Program-made: the position numbers and the translations under genes | DNA from: Mytilus californianus | Taxonomy: Eukaryota > Mollusca > Bivalvia > Mytilida > Mytilidae | Assembly (NCBI RefSeq): GCF_021869535.1 | Contig: NW_026262712.1 | Location: 102,800,140 to 102,864,139, forward strand | Direction of reading: 5' to 3' | Length of the DNA: 64,000 nucleotides | In this document: positions 1 to 12,186 of the stretch, piece by piece | Numbering within the stretch: position 1 is the stretch's first letter | Layout of the letters: every line of letters begins with the position of its first letter | The notes under the pieces: generated by a model | What the model saw: the letters and a program-made list of their open reading frames with translations, nothing else | Told to the model about the DNA's origin: nothing | Databases searched by the model: none

Positions 1-2028
1 AAGTCTGAAATGGCCTATATTTGTACTCGACTGTACTGATTTTTACTCGACCAGTCTGAATTGGTCTGAAATTTACTTGATAATACTCGACTTTAGTCTG
101 AACCATACTTAACAGTCTGAACTAGTACTCCACCTTTACTCGACCAGTACTTAACCATTTTATTTTCGTCTGAACCATGCTCGACCTAGTCTGAACCATT
201 CTTCACCTAGTCTGAACCATACTCGACCTAGTCTGAACCATACTCGACCTAGTCTGAACCATACTCGACCTAGTCTGAACCATACTCGACCTAGTCTGAA
301 CCATACTCGACTAAGTCTAAACCAACCTAGACCTAATTTTTGTATCTATCTATCTATTGAATTTCATCAATTTAGGAACTGTTTTTAACAGCTATTTCCC
401 CTGGCTAGAAATTTGAACAACAATTTGAAATTTAAAATGTATTCAATATGGCATTGAAACCAAAATTTCACAATAAACATAATATAAATTCAACACCATA
501 TTTATCAACACTTACATATATATATCACCTTTAAAATAAAAATAAAACAAGCTGATCAAAATATCTCAAAACTGAATTGTGACTAATATTTTCAATGTTA
601 TTCAAATTTTTTTGAATGTTTCAGATATATTTTATGGTTACTGGACAATTTTCACCATTTACTTAAGCCTTGTATAGATTTATGGTGTCAGTTGAGTTTA
701 GTTAATAATGCAGTGAACATTTTTTTTATTAAAATATATTTAAAATAGTATATAAAGCAACTTAATAAATTTTAAAAATCACACCTTTGTTTTGTAAAAC
801 AAAGGATTTAATATAATCATGATAATAGAACTTCCATAGCAATCCTTGATAACCATTTAAAAAAGGAAATGTGTTCCAAAGTTGCAGAAAAAATCTATTT
901 CAATTAAATTTAAATAACTTTTGTCAAAATTAAAGACATGGCATACAAGAAGAACTTTAATAAGGTTTATTTACCTCAGTACATGTGTGTTTTACAGGTA
1001 AAAAGAAAGCCCTTTTTTACTTAAACTCGTGTATTACTTATCTAGTGAATTCAAAAGGCTTTGCGATTTAAGTTTTACTGGATGTTGCAATTTTTAATGA
1101 ATGTTAATAAGAAATTAATACTCTCTAGCCAGGTGTGATCTTTTTAATGAGTTTGTCCCAAGCAGGAGGTATTACTTTATACTTTACCACTAATCAGAAG
1201 ATAAATTTTATCTATTTCTTTAATTTTTGTATCCCGTTTTGATATATATTATATATAATATATCCAAAATTATAGTAAGAATAGATATATTTCTAATATA
1301 AAGTTAAACAATTTCATAATTATATTACTATTGTATGAAACCATGAAACCTATATAGTTTTTCTTCAGGAATTTAGGAAAATAAAGTTTAAAAAAAAAAA
1401 AAAAAAAAAAACACATGCCAAACAAGAAGCACCTCAATAAGGTTTTATCACCCTCAGTTAAGGTGTGGTTTTTAGTTAAAAGAAAATATTGTTTTTAACA
1501 AAACTCTAAAACTTTAAAATTAATATAATTAAATTATTATATAAGATAATTTAATTTAACTATCTCTATTTGATAAATCTGAGAATCATGTAAGGATGTA
1601 AAAATGTGTTTTTATATATATCTCTATTTTATTGTGGCTGTTGTCATGTCAGAAAAAAAAATTAATTTTAACAGCTAAAATTAAAAAAAAGTATAGGTTT
1701 TTTGGTCAAGTATGGTTCAGACTGGTCGAGTATTGTTCAGACCTTTGGTCGAGTATGGTTTAGACTGAAAGAATTGGTCGAGTATGGTTTAGACTGAAAA
1801 TATTGGTCGAGTCCTGGTCGAGAATGGGTTAAGACTGTTTCAGACTGGTCGAGTAATTGTTCAGACTATTTTCAATGGCAAAGATAAGGGTCAAGTACAA
1901 ATCAGTACGGTCTGTACGGAGTATGGTTAAGACTGGGGTCGAGTAATGTCGAGTAAAATTCAGACCAATTCAGACTGGTCGAGTAAAAATCAGTACAATC
2001 GAGTACAGATATAGGCCATTTCAGACTT
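1..2028. mobile_element. Foldback-type DNA element with long inverted ends
   Basis: The first bases (AAGTCTGAAATGGCCTATAT) are the near-perfect reverse complement of the bases ending at 2028. The complementarity continues imperfectly for about 330 bp on each side (1-330 against about 1690-2028). Both ends are built from alternating AGTCTGAA and TACTCGAC words, which could act as repeated transposase-binding sites (inference). The interior is AT-rich and non-coding. It contains a diverged internal direct repeat (about 940-1020 and 1420-1500) and an A-run at 1389-1411. No transposase is encoded, so the element would be non-autonomous. The left end coincides with the window edge, so a target-site duplication cannot be checked. 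Confidence 0.7.
170..325. repeat. 21-bp tandem repeat inside the left inverted end
   Basis: About seven consecutive copies of a 21-bp unit reading CCATACTCGACCTAGTCTGAA occur here. The middle copies are identical and the outer ones diverge. The unit is made of the same two words that build the rest of the foldback end, so the array probably arose by local expansion of a terminal motif. Confidence 0.85.
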
Positions 2029-5000
2029 TTACTGGTTTGTAGTGTATTCTATAAAAGTGTTGTAGTGTCATGTTAGAAATAAACTTGCCTGATTGAATGC
2101 TCTGTAAGTAAATTGTAAGCACCGCTACAATCAGACCACTCATCTGCAAAAAAGTGAAAGTACATATCAAACTACGACTAATTGGTAAAATGTGCATAAC
2201 CAAAAAAAAAAAAAAAACAAACAAACAAAAAAAACAAACAAAAAACGAAAATTAACATTTGAGTATTTCAAATCCTCTATAGACATAAGGAGAAATGGCA
2301 TTAATGCCAACGAGACAATACTTATAACAAAAAATCTTCACATGTGTATGCCTTTGAAAGATGTTGAGCAATCGGAACGTGCCAAACCAACGACAATAAT
2401 GTAGTATAAGTCAAGAGTAAACCATATGTGTTAATATTATTGATGCAGAACATTAGATTAGTGTCTATCTCCAAAAAGAATTCTAAAGTGTCCCAAGTCC
2501 CAAAGTCTTTATATTTTGATAAATTTAAATCAAAATTTTAAATAAAGATATCTTTCTATTTCTTCAAAGATCGTGTCGTTTCGTCTTTTTTGTCACATCT
2601 CACCAGAAAATGTCTTCTGAGAAACGTAACGTTAACATTGTTGGAGAAGCAAAACTCATAAAAAATAGCAATAATGCTTTAATGACACCCTCAGGTCTTC
2701 CGCAAGAATACACTATATGGTTACAACGCCATAGGATTATATTAAAAAAAATATATATAATATAAAGTTCAATGCTATTTATAACATTAACGATACCAAG
2801 TTTACTGCACTACATGTAGATGCGCATTTTGACAAATAACGTCTCTTCAAAAATAGAAATAAAGCCAAACCCTGACAAAGAATCAGAGCTTTGCGATTTG
2901 TAGCAAACCTTTCTGCAATGTTCATTTATAAATTTATGAATTATTCGGAAACAAAGGTTTCAACTCCATCATGCATTTAATGTATTTTTGGTCATATAGC
3001 ACTGCAAATCGGTTCTTATATAGCATTGCCTTTCAAATATTTGGCTTGCACGTTCTCGATAAAGGTGAATCAAGAATTGAGCTTCGGACGCATGTACATT
3101 TTAAAGTGTTGTTTTATTTTTACAGCACTAAGTTGATACCGCTGCTGGTGAACTATCAGTCCCATATTTGCAATTGTTTCGGTTCTTATATATCATTGGC
3201 TTTCAAATATTAAGCTTGGAGCGTTCCAGAGGAGGGCAAATCCAGAAAACCTTCGGACGCATGCAATTTATGAAGTGTAGGTTTCATATTTTGCATGAGG
3301 GCAGAATATGGTGGTTTGAAACATGCTTACTGCCACCAAACCCCTCTCCAACCTGGGACAGTGGTGTAACAATACAACATAAGAAACAACCATATATTTT
3401 ACAGCGATGTTGTTTATAAAGCTCGTAAATTTAGATACGATCCATGGTAAATAATTGATTCTTTGAACAAAATTATTCCTAAATGTTATTAAGTAAACAC
3501 AATAGTAAAATCTTTAGATATTGTTTCTATCAGAACTATCATTGATTTTTGTTTTTGAAAAATTAAAACAGAATTTTATATATATCCGTTTATATGTACA
3601 GTTATGAGAACTCAGGATCTTACATCCTGTCGATACTGTTTACTTATATTTTGTTCATTGCACAAGGTCATGTTTTTTTCAGATTGTTTATGACATCTTT
3701 ACACTAAATGTGTTGGATACATTATGATTGATACTTTAGTCTGTAAGAACCTGATTTATCTATTAGTTTTTATTGGTTTTGAACTAGCTTTTAGTAACTG
3801 CGAGTACTCTTTTTTCGGTGCTTTGTGTTTCTATTTATTTAATGTTAGTTGTTTTGGTGCCTCATACTGATCTTTTGAGTTAAGAAAATTGCAATTTATT
3901 TTTACAGTTTGTTATGGTGTTGTGCTGTAACACCACGGTCTTAGGTAAGGGGAGGTTTGAGTGCTCATAAACATTTAAAACCCAGCCATATTCTTTATGT
4001 GCATGTCCCAAGTCAATTATAGATTTGTTCTAGACCGGCAAATTATAAGTTGAAAGTGATATATTGGCGCTTTAACTCAGTATTTCTAGGTAAGTAAAAA
4101 TCAATTTTACTCTTACCGCTCGATATTAATTTTCAATGAAAATGTATGTCCCTACTAAGGGAAACAACTCGTATAAATAGATCTCTAATAACAGTGTCGA
4201 ATATGGAATTGGCAGTTTTACTATTTATGGTATGTCCATAATTCGAAACCTTACAGATTAAGATAAGTTCCCAATGCAAAGAATGAAATAGTTTTGATAT
4301 CATGTCCACTGTAGAAGCAACGTAGATTCATATTACATTTCAATTTCGAAAAGTACAGGATATTTTCGTTGAATAGTGTAGAACATCGAGTCAGTTTGTT
4401 CGTTGTAGATTCAAATTATGTTTTTATGAAAAATTTGATCCGTATGATTGATTCCATTTAATGATGAATTATAATCCTTTCTGTTCATAGATGTGCATCC
4501 AAATGTACATGGGATATTTCTATATGAAGTTAAAACTCAAATTGCTTAACAGAACTGTATAAAGAGCGCGTGCACTCATATTTTTGTTTGTAATTTTGTG
4601 CTGACGTTATACGATGCGAAATGACGTTATTTTATTAAATGATTGTCCCTGAATCGTCGAAAACAATTCACGAAAATCAACTAATCCTACCTTGAAGTAA
4701 TGATAATTGTGCCTCCTACTATTTCAGATCGCAGTCCAATTCGATCTCGTATTAAAACATCCGGTATGAAATATTTATATGTGCTATTATACACGAAAAA
4801 GCATAAATTCAAACATTTCCGCATGGTAAAAAACTCTTAAGGCTTACAATTTTTAACCATTTTTAGATATAATGTATGTAGTTTCCTGCTTTTACTTTAC
4901 TACATTCGCTGTAAAATATTAAAACATGAATATTTAAAAATGTCAATATGATAGCCTTCCATAAATTCTTTTTTAAAATGTCGATGTCTATGCCTTTACG

Positions 5001-5340
5001 GATTCATTGGATTGCTAATTTTCATTTCCTTCTTAAACCTGATAGGGTATCGTATTGTGATAATATTATAAAAATGAAAACAATATAACGAGTACAATAA
5101 AATAAAATATGACAAATTGACAACACCATAAATAAAAGAAAAAAGTCATGTAAACAACAATTTTTGAACAAACCACAACAAACGAAAGAATGAGCAACAA
5201 CAACCACACTTAACTCTGGGTTTGACTAAAGGTAAACAGAGTTTCATTGTTTAGTGGCACCTTCCTAATCCTAGGCACAAGTCTAATGACATTCAATAAT
5301 ATATTTAGTTTTCGGAACATCTAGGCAGTTGTTCATACGA
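2029..5340. other. Non-coding stretch with minor repeats
   Basis: No supportable gene is visible. It contains A-rich simple sequence at 2201-2245, a diverged direct repeat at 3009-3290, and at about 3930-4025 a copy of a module also found in the Penelope-like 3' ends (GGGAGG...CCCAAGTC). The short open frames are AT-rich and show no protein motif. Confidence 0.5.
3009..3290. repeat. Diverged direct repeat, about 170-bp period
   Basis: Two segments starting CGGTTCTTATATA (3009 and 3179) each run through CTTTCAAATATT and end at CTTCGGACGCATG. They are diverged tandem copies of one unit with no coding signal. Confidence 0.7.
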
Positions 5341-5344
5341 TATG

Positions 5345-6374
5345 AATGTGTATACCACGTTGCCTCATAATCTTATTAAGAAAAAATTCACACACCTGAT
5401 TAAATGGGAATTTAAAAAGTCGGAATGCGAATATATATGTTCAAACTCTTTTAGGTCATTTTTTAGTAACGAGAAACAAAAGAACTATGTCGCTTGGACC
5501 TGCTTTGATACTATAACTGCCCTTGAATATTTACTAGATAACATTTTGTTCGCAATGGAGATTCCGTATATAGTCAGGTTATCGGAATTCACATGGAGAC
5601 TAACTGTGCACCACTTATTGCGGACCTGTTTCTGTATTGTTATGAGTTACAATTTATGACTAAAATCAGCAAAGACCCATCGAATCAACATCTGATTCAA
5701 AAATTTAATAACACGTTTAGATATTTAGATGATATATTGGCTCTCAATAATGACGACTTCAGTATGCACACTAAAGAGGTTTATCCTCCCGAACTGACTT
5801 TAAATAAAAACTAATACTAACAATGAACACTGCCCTTTCCTGGATCTTGATATCTTTATCTTTAACGGGAAGCTTAATAACAAAGCTTTATGATGAAAGA
5901 TATGATTTTTCATTTCCTATTGTTAATTATCCATTTTTAGATGGTGACGTTCCCTTGTCGTCATCTTATGGTGTTTATATATCTCAATTTGTTCGATTCG
6001 CTCGTGTATGTAACAACGTATTTGATTTCAACGAAAGAAATCTCTGTATTACTAAAAACTTATTACACCAGGGTTTTCGATATCACAAACTAGTCAAAAC
6101 ATTTACTAAATTTTATCATCGGTACAAGGACATCATTTGTAAATATAAATCAACATGCAGACATCTTATACGTTCAGGTATTTCACATCCAATATTTTAA
6201 GGTAATATTCTACATAAAGCACAAAAATGTCGGCATTCACCTCAAAACCTAACCAAACCTTTAAACAGACTTATTCAGAAAGGATATAGTTACGATACTG
6301 TTGTCAAGTCACTAAGGATTGCATATTTTGGTATTGATATTGATTCACTCATAGGATCTTTGCATCGGAAGTAA
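5345..6374 (+). pseudogene. Penelope-like reverse transcriptase remnant (copy A)
   Basis: This is a broken reverse transcriptase that would have copied element RNA into DNA. Three overlapping frames (5342-5659, 5593-5814, 5823-6200) together cover the RT palm and thumb. Recognisable pieces are the start YTTLPH, the segment TNCAPLIADLFLYCYE, and the catalytic box FRYLDDILALN near 5720-5750. The aspartate pair of the active site is preserved, but frameshifts near 5590 and 5815 and further changes after 6200 destroy the reading frame. The stop homologous to that of copy B lies at 6372-6374. Copy A retains a base near 6098 that copy B lacks, so the two copies decayed independently. Assignment to the Penelope-like group rests on the RT motifs and is an inference from family knowledge. 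Confidence 0.65.
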
Positions 6375-7017
6375 ACACATTTATTCTGAAACCAGTTGTT
6401 GGCATGATACGGGTTATGTTCTTCTCATATATTTTATGACGGTATGATACTAAACCCCTAACGGGAGGGATTGTACTTGATTTTAAAATGATGAAGACAT
6501 AATCTTTTTTAATCAGTTTAATAGAGGTCTGGAGCTGGCATGTCAGTAACTGCTCGTAGTCCTTTGTTCATTTATGTATCATTGTCATTTTGCTTAGTTT
6601 CTTTTGATACCTATTCTGGCATCGGACTCGGACTTCTTTTAAACTGAGTTTTGCTGTGCGTATTGCTATGTGTTTCTTCGTTCTACATTGGCTAGAGGTA
6701 TAGGGGGAGGATTGAGATCTCACAAAACATGTTTAACCCCGCCGCATTTTTGCGCCTGTCCCAAGTCAGGAGCCTCTGGCCTCTGTGAGTCTAGTATGTT
6801 TTTTAATTTGAGTTCATTTATATGTTTTGGAGTTTAGTGTGATGACCATTTTCACTGAACTAACACACAATTTTATTTAGGGGCCAGCTGAGGACCACCT
6901 CCAGGTGCGAGATTTTCTCGCTGCATTGAAGACCCATTGGTGGCCTTCTGCAGTTGTCTGCTCTTTGGTCGGGTTGTTGTCTCTTTGACATATTCCCTAT
7001 TTCCATTCTCAATTTTA
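5345..7017 (+). mobile_element. Penelope-like retroelement, copy A (5'-truncated, decayed)
   Basis: From about 5350 the sequence follows copy B (22395-24252) through the reverse transcriptase and a conserved 3' tail, and it ends in the same CTCAATTTTAT block. The 5' end is truncated inside the RT relative to copy B. The tail carries the block AACCCCGCCGCATTTTTGCG and the closing GGGGCCAGCTGAGGACC segment shared by all three copies in the window. No GIY-YIG endonuclease can be seen downstream of the RT. Confidence 0.7.
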
Positions 7018-7706
7018 TGGACTAAATTTAGGAACTGTAGAGAATTCCTTTCTCTAAATGTTGAATATATTTCTGAACTTGTATTGACCTTTACACATAC
7101 AACAACATTTTCTAAATACAAAAATACCAACCAAGGTCCGATAAAACGTTGTAACGAACTAATAGGGAAATTTATTGACAACGCCGTGAAAAAATCCCGT
7201 AAAAGTGACGAAAGGACAAACAGGTTCACAAAACATAACATAGAAAAAATAAAATCTGAGCAACCCAAACCCCATAAAAAAATTATTGTGATCTCAAGTG
7301 CTGCGGAATGGTATGCAGATCCTCCTCCGTTAGTGGCACTCATTATGTTGAGTTTGGTGAGTAAAAATTAATTGGGCGAATTTACAAACGAAGAGTAGAG
7401 AACGGGATTTTGTTTACGATAATTGGAACATCCGTGTAAAATATGTGGTACACTTGGGTGATTGGATTTGCGACATCACATAATCGAAATGAATTTGCCC
7501 ATATTGTTTTGAATAAGACCATTTAGTGTATGACTTTAATGTAAACTCTCAAATCACAAAACATAACGTCAAGTTGTATTTGCAATATTCAATAATTCGA
7601 CTTTTTTTCTGTCAGAGTCTTTTTATGTATTACTTCTAAGAAATATTTGGAGTCAGGTGAAACAAATGTTTTCTTTTTTTTGTGATAAATTATATATATA
7701 TATATA
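7018..7706. other. Non-coding, dispersed repeat remnants
   Basis: An open frame runs here on each strand (6937-7371 plus, 6873-7343 minus), but both read straight through the 3' tail of Penelope-like copy A and have no recognisable domain. At 7140-7290 the text resembles other A-rich dispersed repeat in the window (compare 15840-15890). An AT microsatellite occupies about 7690-7706. Confidence 0.4.
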
Positions 7707-7953
7707 TGTTAGCGGCAATAAGTGAAATTAGGCATTAAGCTTAAATCCTAGGCAATAAGCTAACGCCTAGGCAGTAAGTCTATTGCCTAAATGATGTTAG
7801 GCATTAGTCTTTAATCCTAGGATTTAAGCTTAAATCCTGAAAAATGTGTGCAGGCATTAAGCTTAATGCCTAAAATATAAATGCGAGTAAATAAAAGACA
7901 TTTATTCATTTAAATAAAAATACATTTGTTACATAATAACAGTATGAGAACTG

Positions 7954-9102
7954 GGGCCTGTTTATCGAAACTGTCCTAAGATCGGTCCTATGAGCTAGGA
8001 TGTTCTAACCGCTGTCCTAAGTATTGGCGTAAAAAAAATAGCAAATGGAAAAAAATGAAATATTGTATCAAATTTAACCAATAACTATAGTTTTAAAAAA
8101 GATTAATAATTAGAAAATAATTATTAGTTTTAAATTAAAGGTAATAATTAGTTTTGATATTATATTGTACATTTAATCTCTATGAAACAAAACATAATTA
8201 AAAAAATATAACTACGTTTTATATTAGAATTGAACAAACTAATTGTAAATAGTAAAAATTTAATATATAATCGGTAATGTCATTATATGCTTTGAGTGAG
8301 TGAATTCGAAGTGTCACGGTTTCATACTTAAAAGTTCAAAGGCAAATCTCGTGCATCTTCGTATGAATATTGAGTACTTCAACTATTTTATTACTGCAAA
8401 TAACATACGTGTGAATATGAGCAAGAGACGAAATTCGAACTTTACCGATGCAAAACTACAGGGTCAAGTTTCATCTTAAGACAGCTTCGAGACGAGGTCT
8501 GAAATATGTATATGATAGTCATAAGAGGATCATGACATGTCTTAGGATAGCTTCGTGAAACCTGGACGACGTGGAAAATAGTAAAACTGCTTTTTTGAAA
8601 ATGTCAATGGTGCTGAAATTAGGGATAGGGATTTAATATGCATTAAAGGAGCTACCATTTGAATTTTATGAGGGGGGGGGGGGGGGGGGGGGGTAGTATG
8701 AAATTTGAAAAAAAGGCAGGATGAATAGAGGAATAGAGTGAAAAATAAAAAGGAAAGACAGAGATTTAAAAAAAAATGCAAGACACAATTTTTCATCCTA
8801 GCCCCCCCCCCCCCCCCCCATCCTTCTAAAAATCAAATGGTAGCTCTCTGTAGTAAACGCAACCAATACAGGCCATATTTGTTTATAAAATAACCATCCT
8901 AAGTTTATCCTAAAGTTAGAACCATCCTAAGACTATCTTAAGACACCTAAATTGGTATATTACAGTTAGGATAATTCCTAGGATTTTCCTAAGTTGCGAC
9001 ATGTTTGATAAACCCACTTAGTAAGTGACTTAGGACTTATATATGTCCCAAGTTGGTCTTAGGACACATCCTAATTCTAAGACTGCTTCGGTAAACAGGC
9101 CC
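7954..9102. mobile_element. Harbinger-like MITE nested in the outer foldback
   Basis: Inverted ends GGGCCTGTTTATCGAA and (reverse complement) GGGCCTGTTTACCGAA are flanked by CTG on both sides (7951-7953 and 9103-9105). Subterminal CCTAAG words recur on both arms. GGG-type ends with a 3-bp CTN duplication fit the PIF/Harbinger pattern, so this is called a non-autonomous Harbinger-like element. The superfamily call is inference. There is no transposase. Confidence 0.6.
8649..8846. repeat. Innermost hairpin with poly-G and poly-C arms
   Basis: AGCTACCATTTGAATTTTATGA followed by about 22 G (8672-8693) is matched in reverse complement by about 19 C (8801-8819), then CATCCTTCT and AAATCAAATGGTAGCT. 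It forms a third inverted repeat inside the two others. The G/C homopolymers face each other in the stem. Confidence 0.75.
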
Positions 9103-9708
9103 CTGAAGTTTAAAATGTCATTTACCGGAAATAAAATCACTAATAAAATATGTTATTTATATTAAAACTCATCAAATAATACTTCAAAAATGTGAAAACT
9201 TAATAGAAATTTTTGTTAAAATAATTTGTTATCTCAAGTTGGGGAACTGTTATAACGAACATTTACTCATCCAATAAAAAAATAGAAAAATGGTGTAGGC
9301 AAAAAATCATATCTTAATTTTGTCTACTTTTGACCAGTTCAAACCAGTTCGACTAGTGAAGTGTATGAGTTAATTCTGTTTTTTAACTGCTAAAATTACT
9401 AAATAAACTAACTGAAATTGAAGATCTGTCATATGAATGTATATTGATACATGTAATATTAGGAATATAATTAAGAAACTACTTTATATCAAGAATAAAT
9501 CACCAAATATACATAAATTCCAGAGTTCACTTATTGCCTTAAATTATGTTCGGCAATAGGATGAATAATCATCATCAGATTTCAGGAAATAAGCTTAATG
9601 CCTGAATATTTCAGGCAATAACTTAATGCCTAGGCGTTAGCTTATTGCCTACGGTATAAGCTTAATGCCTAATTTTACTTATTGCCGCTAACACATATAT
9701 AGATATCT

Positions 9709-10800
9709 CAAATGCGTTTTGTTAAAATATACTTTTTCACTTTTTTGGTCTTTTGGAAAATGTTGTTTATGCTGTATTTAGACCCCTCTACCAAGAAATT
9801 TGTTTTCCATGCACACGTATGAAAATTGCGGTTTTTATCCAACGCAATCATAGGTTTGAACGTTGTTTTCAATTTAGACTTATTTATATTTTTTTTGTTT
9901 GGGCTTGTATTATATTTGCCTTCGGGTTTATATGATCCGTTCATCCTATTTCGACTCTTCAAAATTCAAGAGTCTATCCTAAATTGAGGTAAATTATATG
10001 GCCATCCAAATACCGTTTCGATTCCTAACATCACTGAAGAGACATTAATTGTCGAAATTCGGATATGGTGTACACATTTTTGTACCTTTTGTTTGCGGTA
10101 TACCATCTTTTCCGCAAGTTTATTGTTTTCTGTTTGGTATTAAATTAATAGTTTAGATCCATTTTGTTACATCTGGTGAACAGTTTATTTGGCAATCGCC
10201 AATGGCAGTCAGCAGGGTTTAAGAACACCAGTTGTTCGACCTGCTAGTCAAATGCGTTTTGTTAAAATATACATTTTCACTTTTTTGGTCTTTTGGAAAA
10301 TGTTGTTTGTGCTGTATTTAGACCCCTCTACCAAGAAATTTGTTTTGCATGCACGGGTATAAAAATTGCGGTGTAGCAGGGTTTAAGAACATCCGTTGTT
10401 CAACCTGTTAGTCAAATGCGTTTTGTTAAAATGTACATTTTCACCATTTTTGTCTTTTGGAAAATGTTGTTTGTGCTATATTTAGACCCCTCAACCAAGA
10501 AATTTGTTTTGCATGCTCACGTATTAAAATTGCGATTTTATCCAACGCAGTCATAGGTTTGAACGTTGTTTTCAATTTAGACTTATTTATATTTTTTCGT
10601 TTGGGCTTGTATTATATTTGCCTTCGGGTTTATATGATCCGTTCATCCTATTTCGACTCTTCAAAATTGAAGAGTCTATCCTAAATTGAGGTAAATTATA
10701 TGGCCTTCCAAATACCGTTTCGATTCCTAACATCACTGAAGAGACATTAATTGTCGAAATCCGGATATTGTGTACAAACTTTTGAACCTCATGTTTGCGG
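9709..10800. repeat. Dispersed repeat family in three tandem copies
   Basis: The unit begins CAAATGCGTTTTGTTAAAAT and runs through GGTCTTTTGGAAAATGTTGTT to GTTTCGATTCCTAACATC and GAGACATTAATTGTCGAAAT. Copies lie at about 9709-10091, 10252-10376 (partial) and 10413-10790. The junctions share AGCAGGGTTTAAGAACA (about 10212 and 10376). The open frames at 9753-9935 and 10457-10684 are read-through of the repeat and are not called as genes. Confidence 0.85.
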
Positions 10801-10853
10801 TTCTATTTGAGCAGTCAAAATGCGTTGACTGTATATTTCTATATCACATACAT

Positions 10854-11003
10854 AGACAATAACTGTTTAGTGTCTTTAAATGTCAGCTGTATATATACGA
10901 GGCTGAGAAACAGGTGTAATGCGAGCTTTAGCGAGCTATTACTCCTGTTCCGAGCTGAGTACAAATACAGCTGATATTTAAAGACACTAAACAGTTATTG
11001 TCT
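10854..11003. repeat. Long inverted repeat (hairpin)
   Basis: AGACAATAACTGTTTAGTGT at the left is complementary to ACACTAAACAGTTATTGTCT at the right. The stem continues through a TCAGCTGTAT/ATACAGCTGA block. A short loop contains CGAGCTTTAGCGAGC. This is a MITE-sized palindrome with no coding content. Confidence 0.75.
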
Positions 11004-11204
11004 TTATCCTGCAATTAGTTTAGTATTTTGTTTTTGCTTTGAAAGACAGAAAACTCACATTAATTGCCTTTATTTTCGATTTAAAATCCCTTGAGGTCCG
11101 CGTAATAATATTTAAATCACACATTCAGCTGAAGACGGGTTCGCAGAAAAGAATCTCGTATTGTCAACAATAATACATCGCTCAAAGTAAATAAATAGAG
11201 AAAA

Positions 11205-11330
11205 TCATATGGCTTTTTCAATATCACTTCCGTATCAACCCGAGACACCAATATAATCCCAAGAGCTCTGCTCGAGGGATTATATTGGTTGAGGGTTGAT
11301 ACGGTGTGTGATATTGAAAAAGCCATATCA
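11205..11330. repeat. Long inverted repeat (hairpin)
   Basis: ATGGCTTTTTCAATATCAC at the left pairs with GTGATATTGAAAAAGCCAT at the right. The stem continues through GTATCAACCC and CCAATATAATCCC, with a loop around GAGCTCTGCTCGAG. The minus-strand open frame at 11117-11326 spans this hairpin and is not a gene. Confidence 0.75.
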
Positions 11331-11380
11331 TATACACTTTATTATATACATATACCTCACGTAGATGTTTTTTATGTGAC

Positions 11381-11530
11381 ATGACGTCATACAGGTAAGG
11401 AGGTTTGAAATGACGTCATACAGATTATAGGTTTGACATGACGTCATACATATTAGGGGTTTGATAAAGTCTTTGCAACAGTGACTGCAATCGATGACGT
11501 GACGTCATACAGATTAAAGGTGTGATAAAC
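11381..11530. promoter_or_regulatory. Cluster of four TGACGTCA (CRE/ATF-type) sites
   Basis: Perfect TGACGTCA octamers occur at 11382-11389, 11411-11418, 11439-11446 and 11500-11507, each followed by TACA and a diverged spacer (period about 29 bp for the first three). The octamer is the textbook CREB/ATF site. Whether it functions here is unknown, since no promoter or gene is visible nearby. The array may simply be a tandem repeat containing that word. Confidence 0.5.
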
Positions 11531-12118
11531 CCTTTGCAACCGTGCTGATATCGATATCATCACGGGTGGCTGATACAGCTCGCTTGCCAATGATTGTATT
11601 ACACATACAATTTATCTGTATTTACTACTAAGTATATAATAATTACTTCTTATAACATAACAACTACTTTCAACAGTTAAGATAAATAACAAAACGTTGT
11701 ACGATTTAAAACAAAAGAGTATGATTTGTCCTACGCTTCAAAATTTTTAACTGAACGTGACATTCACTGAACATGCTGAAATTGACATTGTTGCATGGTT
11801 GGTTGTTTTCTGTTACACATGTACACATTCAATTGTTTCACTCGATGATTGGCGCCGTAGAAAATGGAGTTAATCCTGCTGTTCATGTTTTTTGTTAGCA
11901 GAAAATGTATTTATTTCGTATTGCTCTACAAAAAATGCTTGAAAACCAACAGAACGTAAATTAATCTATAGTTCACATAAAGTCAAGCCATACGTCATTG
12001 GAATGCGACTGCAATACACATTCTGAAGTGACAAAGGTTCATACAACACTCGTCAACAGCAATACACAAACGTAGTCTAGACAGTGGACGGAGCTTTAAA
12101 GCGATATCTGTATAGTAT

Positions 12119-12160
12119 ACAGATACAGCCTAGCGATATCTGCTGGGCTGTATCTGTATA
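12119..12160. repeat. Short hairpin
   Basis: ATACAGATACAGCC and GGCTGTATCTGTAT are exact complements around a 15-base loop. A further GCGATATCTG word is duplicated at 12101 and 12133. It lies just inside a TTTATCCTGCAATT/AATTGCAGGATAAA inverted match (about 11003 and 12172) that may mark the ends of a larger decayed element. Confidence 0.55.
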
Positions 12161-12186
12161 ATATGACACCCAATTGCAGGATAAAG

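Larger units (their letters stand above)
7707..9693. mobile_element. Outer foldback element with GGCATTAAGC repeats
   Basis: The ends TGTTAGCGGCAATAAG and CTTATTGCCGCTAACA are exact reverse complements. Each end continues into arrays of short palindromic words such as GGCATTAAGCTTAATGCC (about 7730-7880 and 9580-9680). It sits in an AT microsatellite, so the target duplication is ambiguous. There is no coding capacity. A second inverted-repeat element is inserted inside it. Confidence 0.75.

Noticed and set aside
170..325. Regular 21-bp units that could suggest a CRISPR array.
   Set aside because: There are no unique spacers between repeats, the genome is animal-like, and the units belong to an inverted transposon end.
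6873..7371. Overlapping open frames of 144 and 156 codons on opposite strands.
   Set aside because: Both begin in the 3' tail of Penelope-like copy A and run into dispersed repeat. They have no motif or gene context.
8542..8796. 84-codon minus-strand frame with a polyproline run.
   Set aside because: The prolines come from the poly-G tract of the innermost hairpin. The frame is an artefact of simple sequence.
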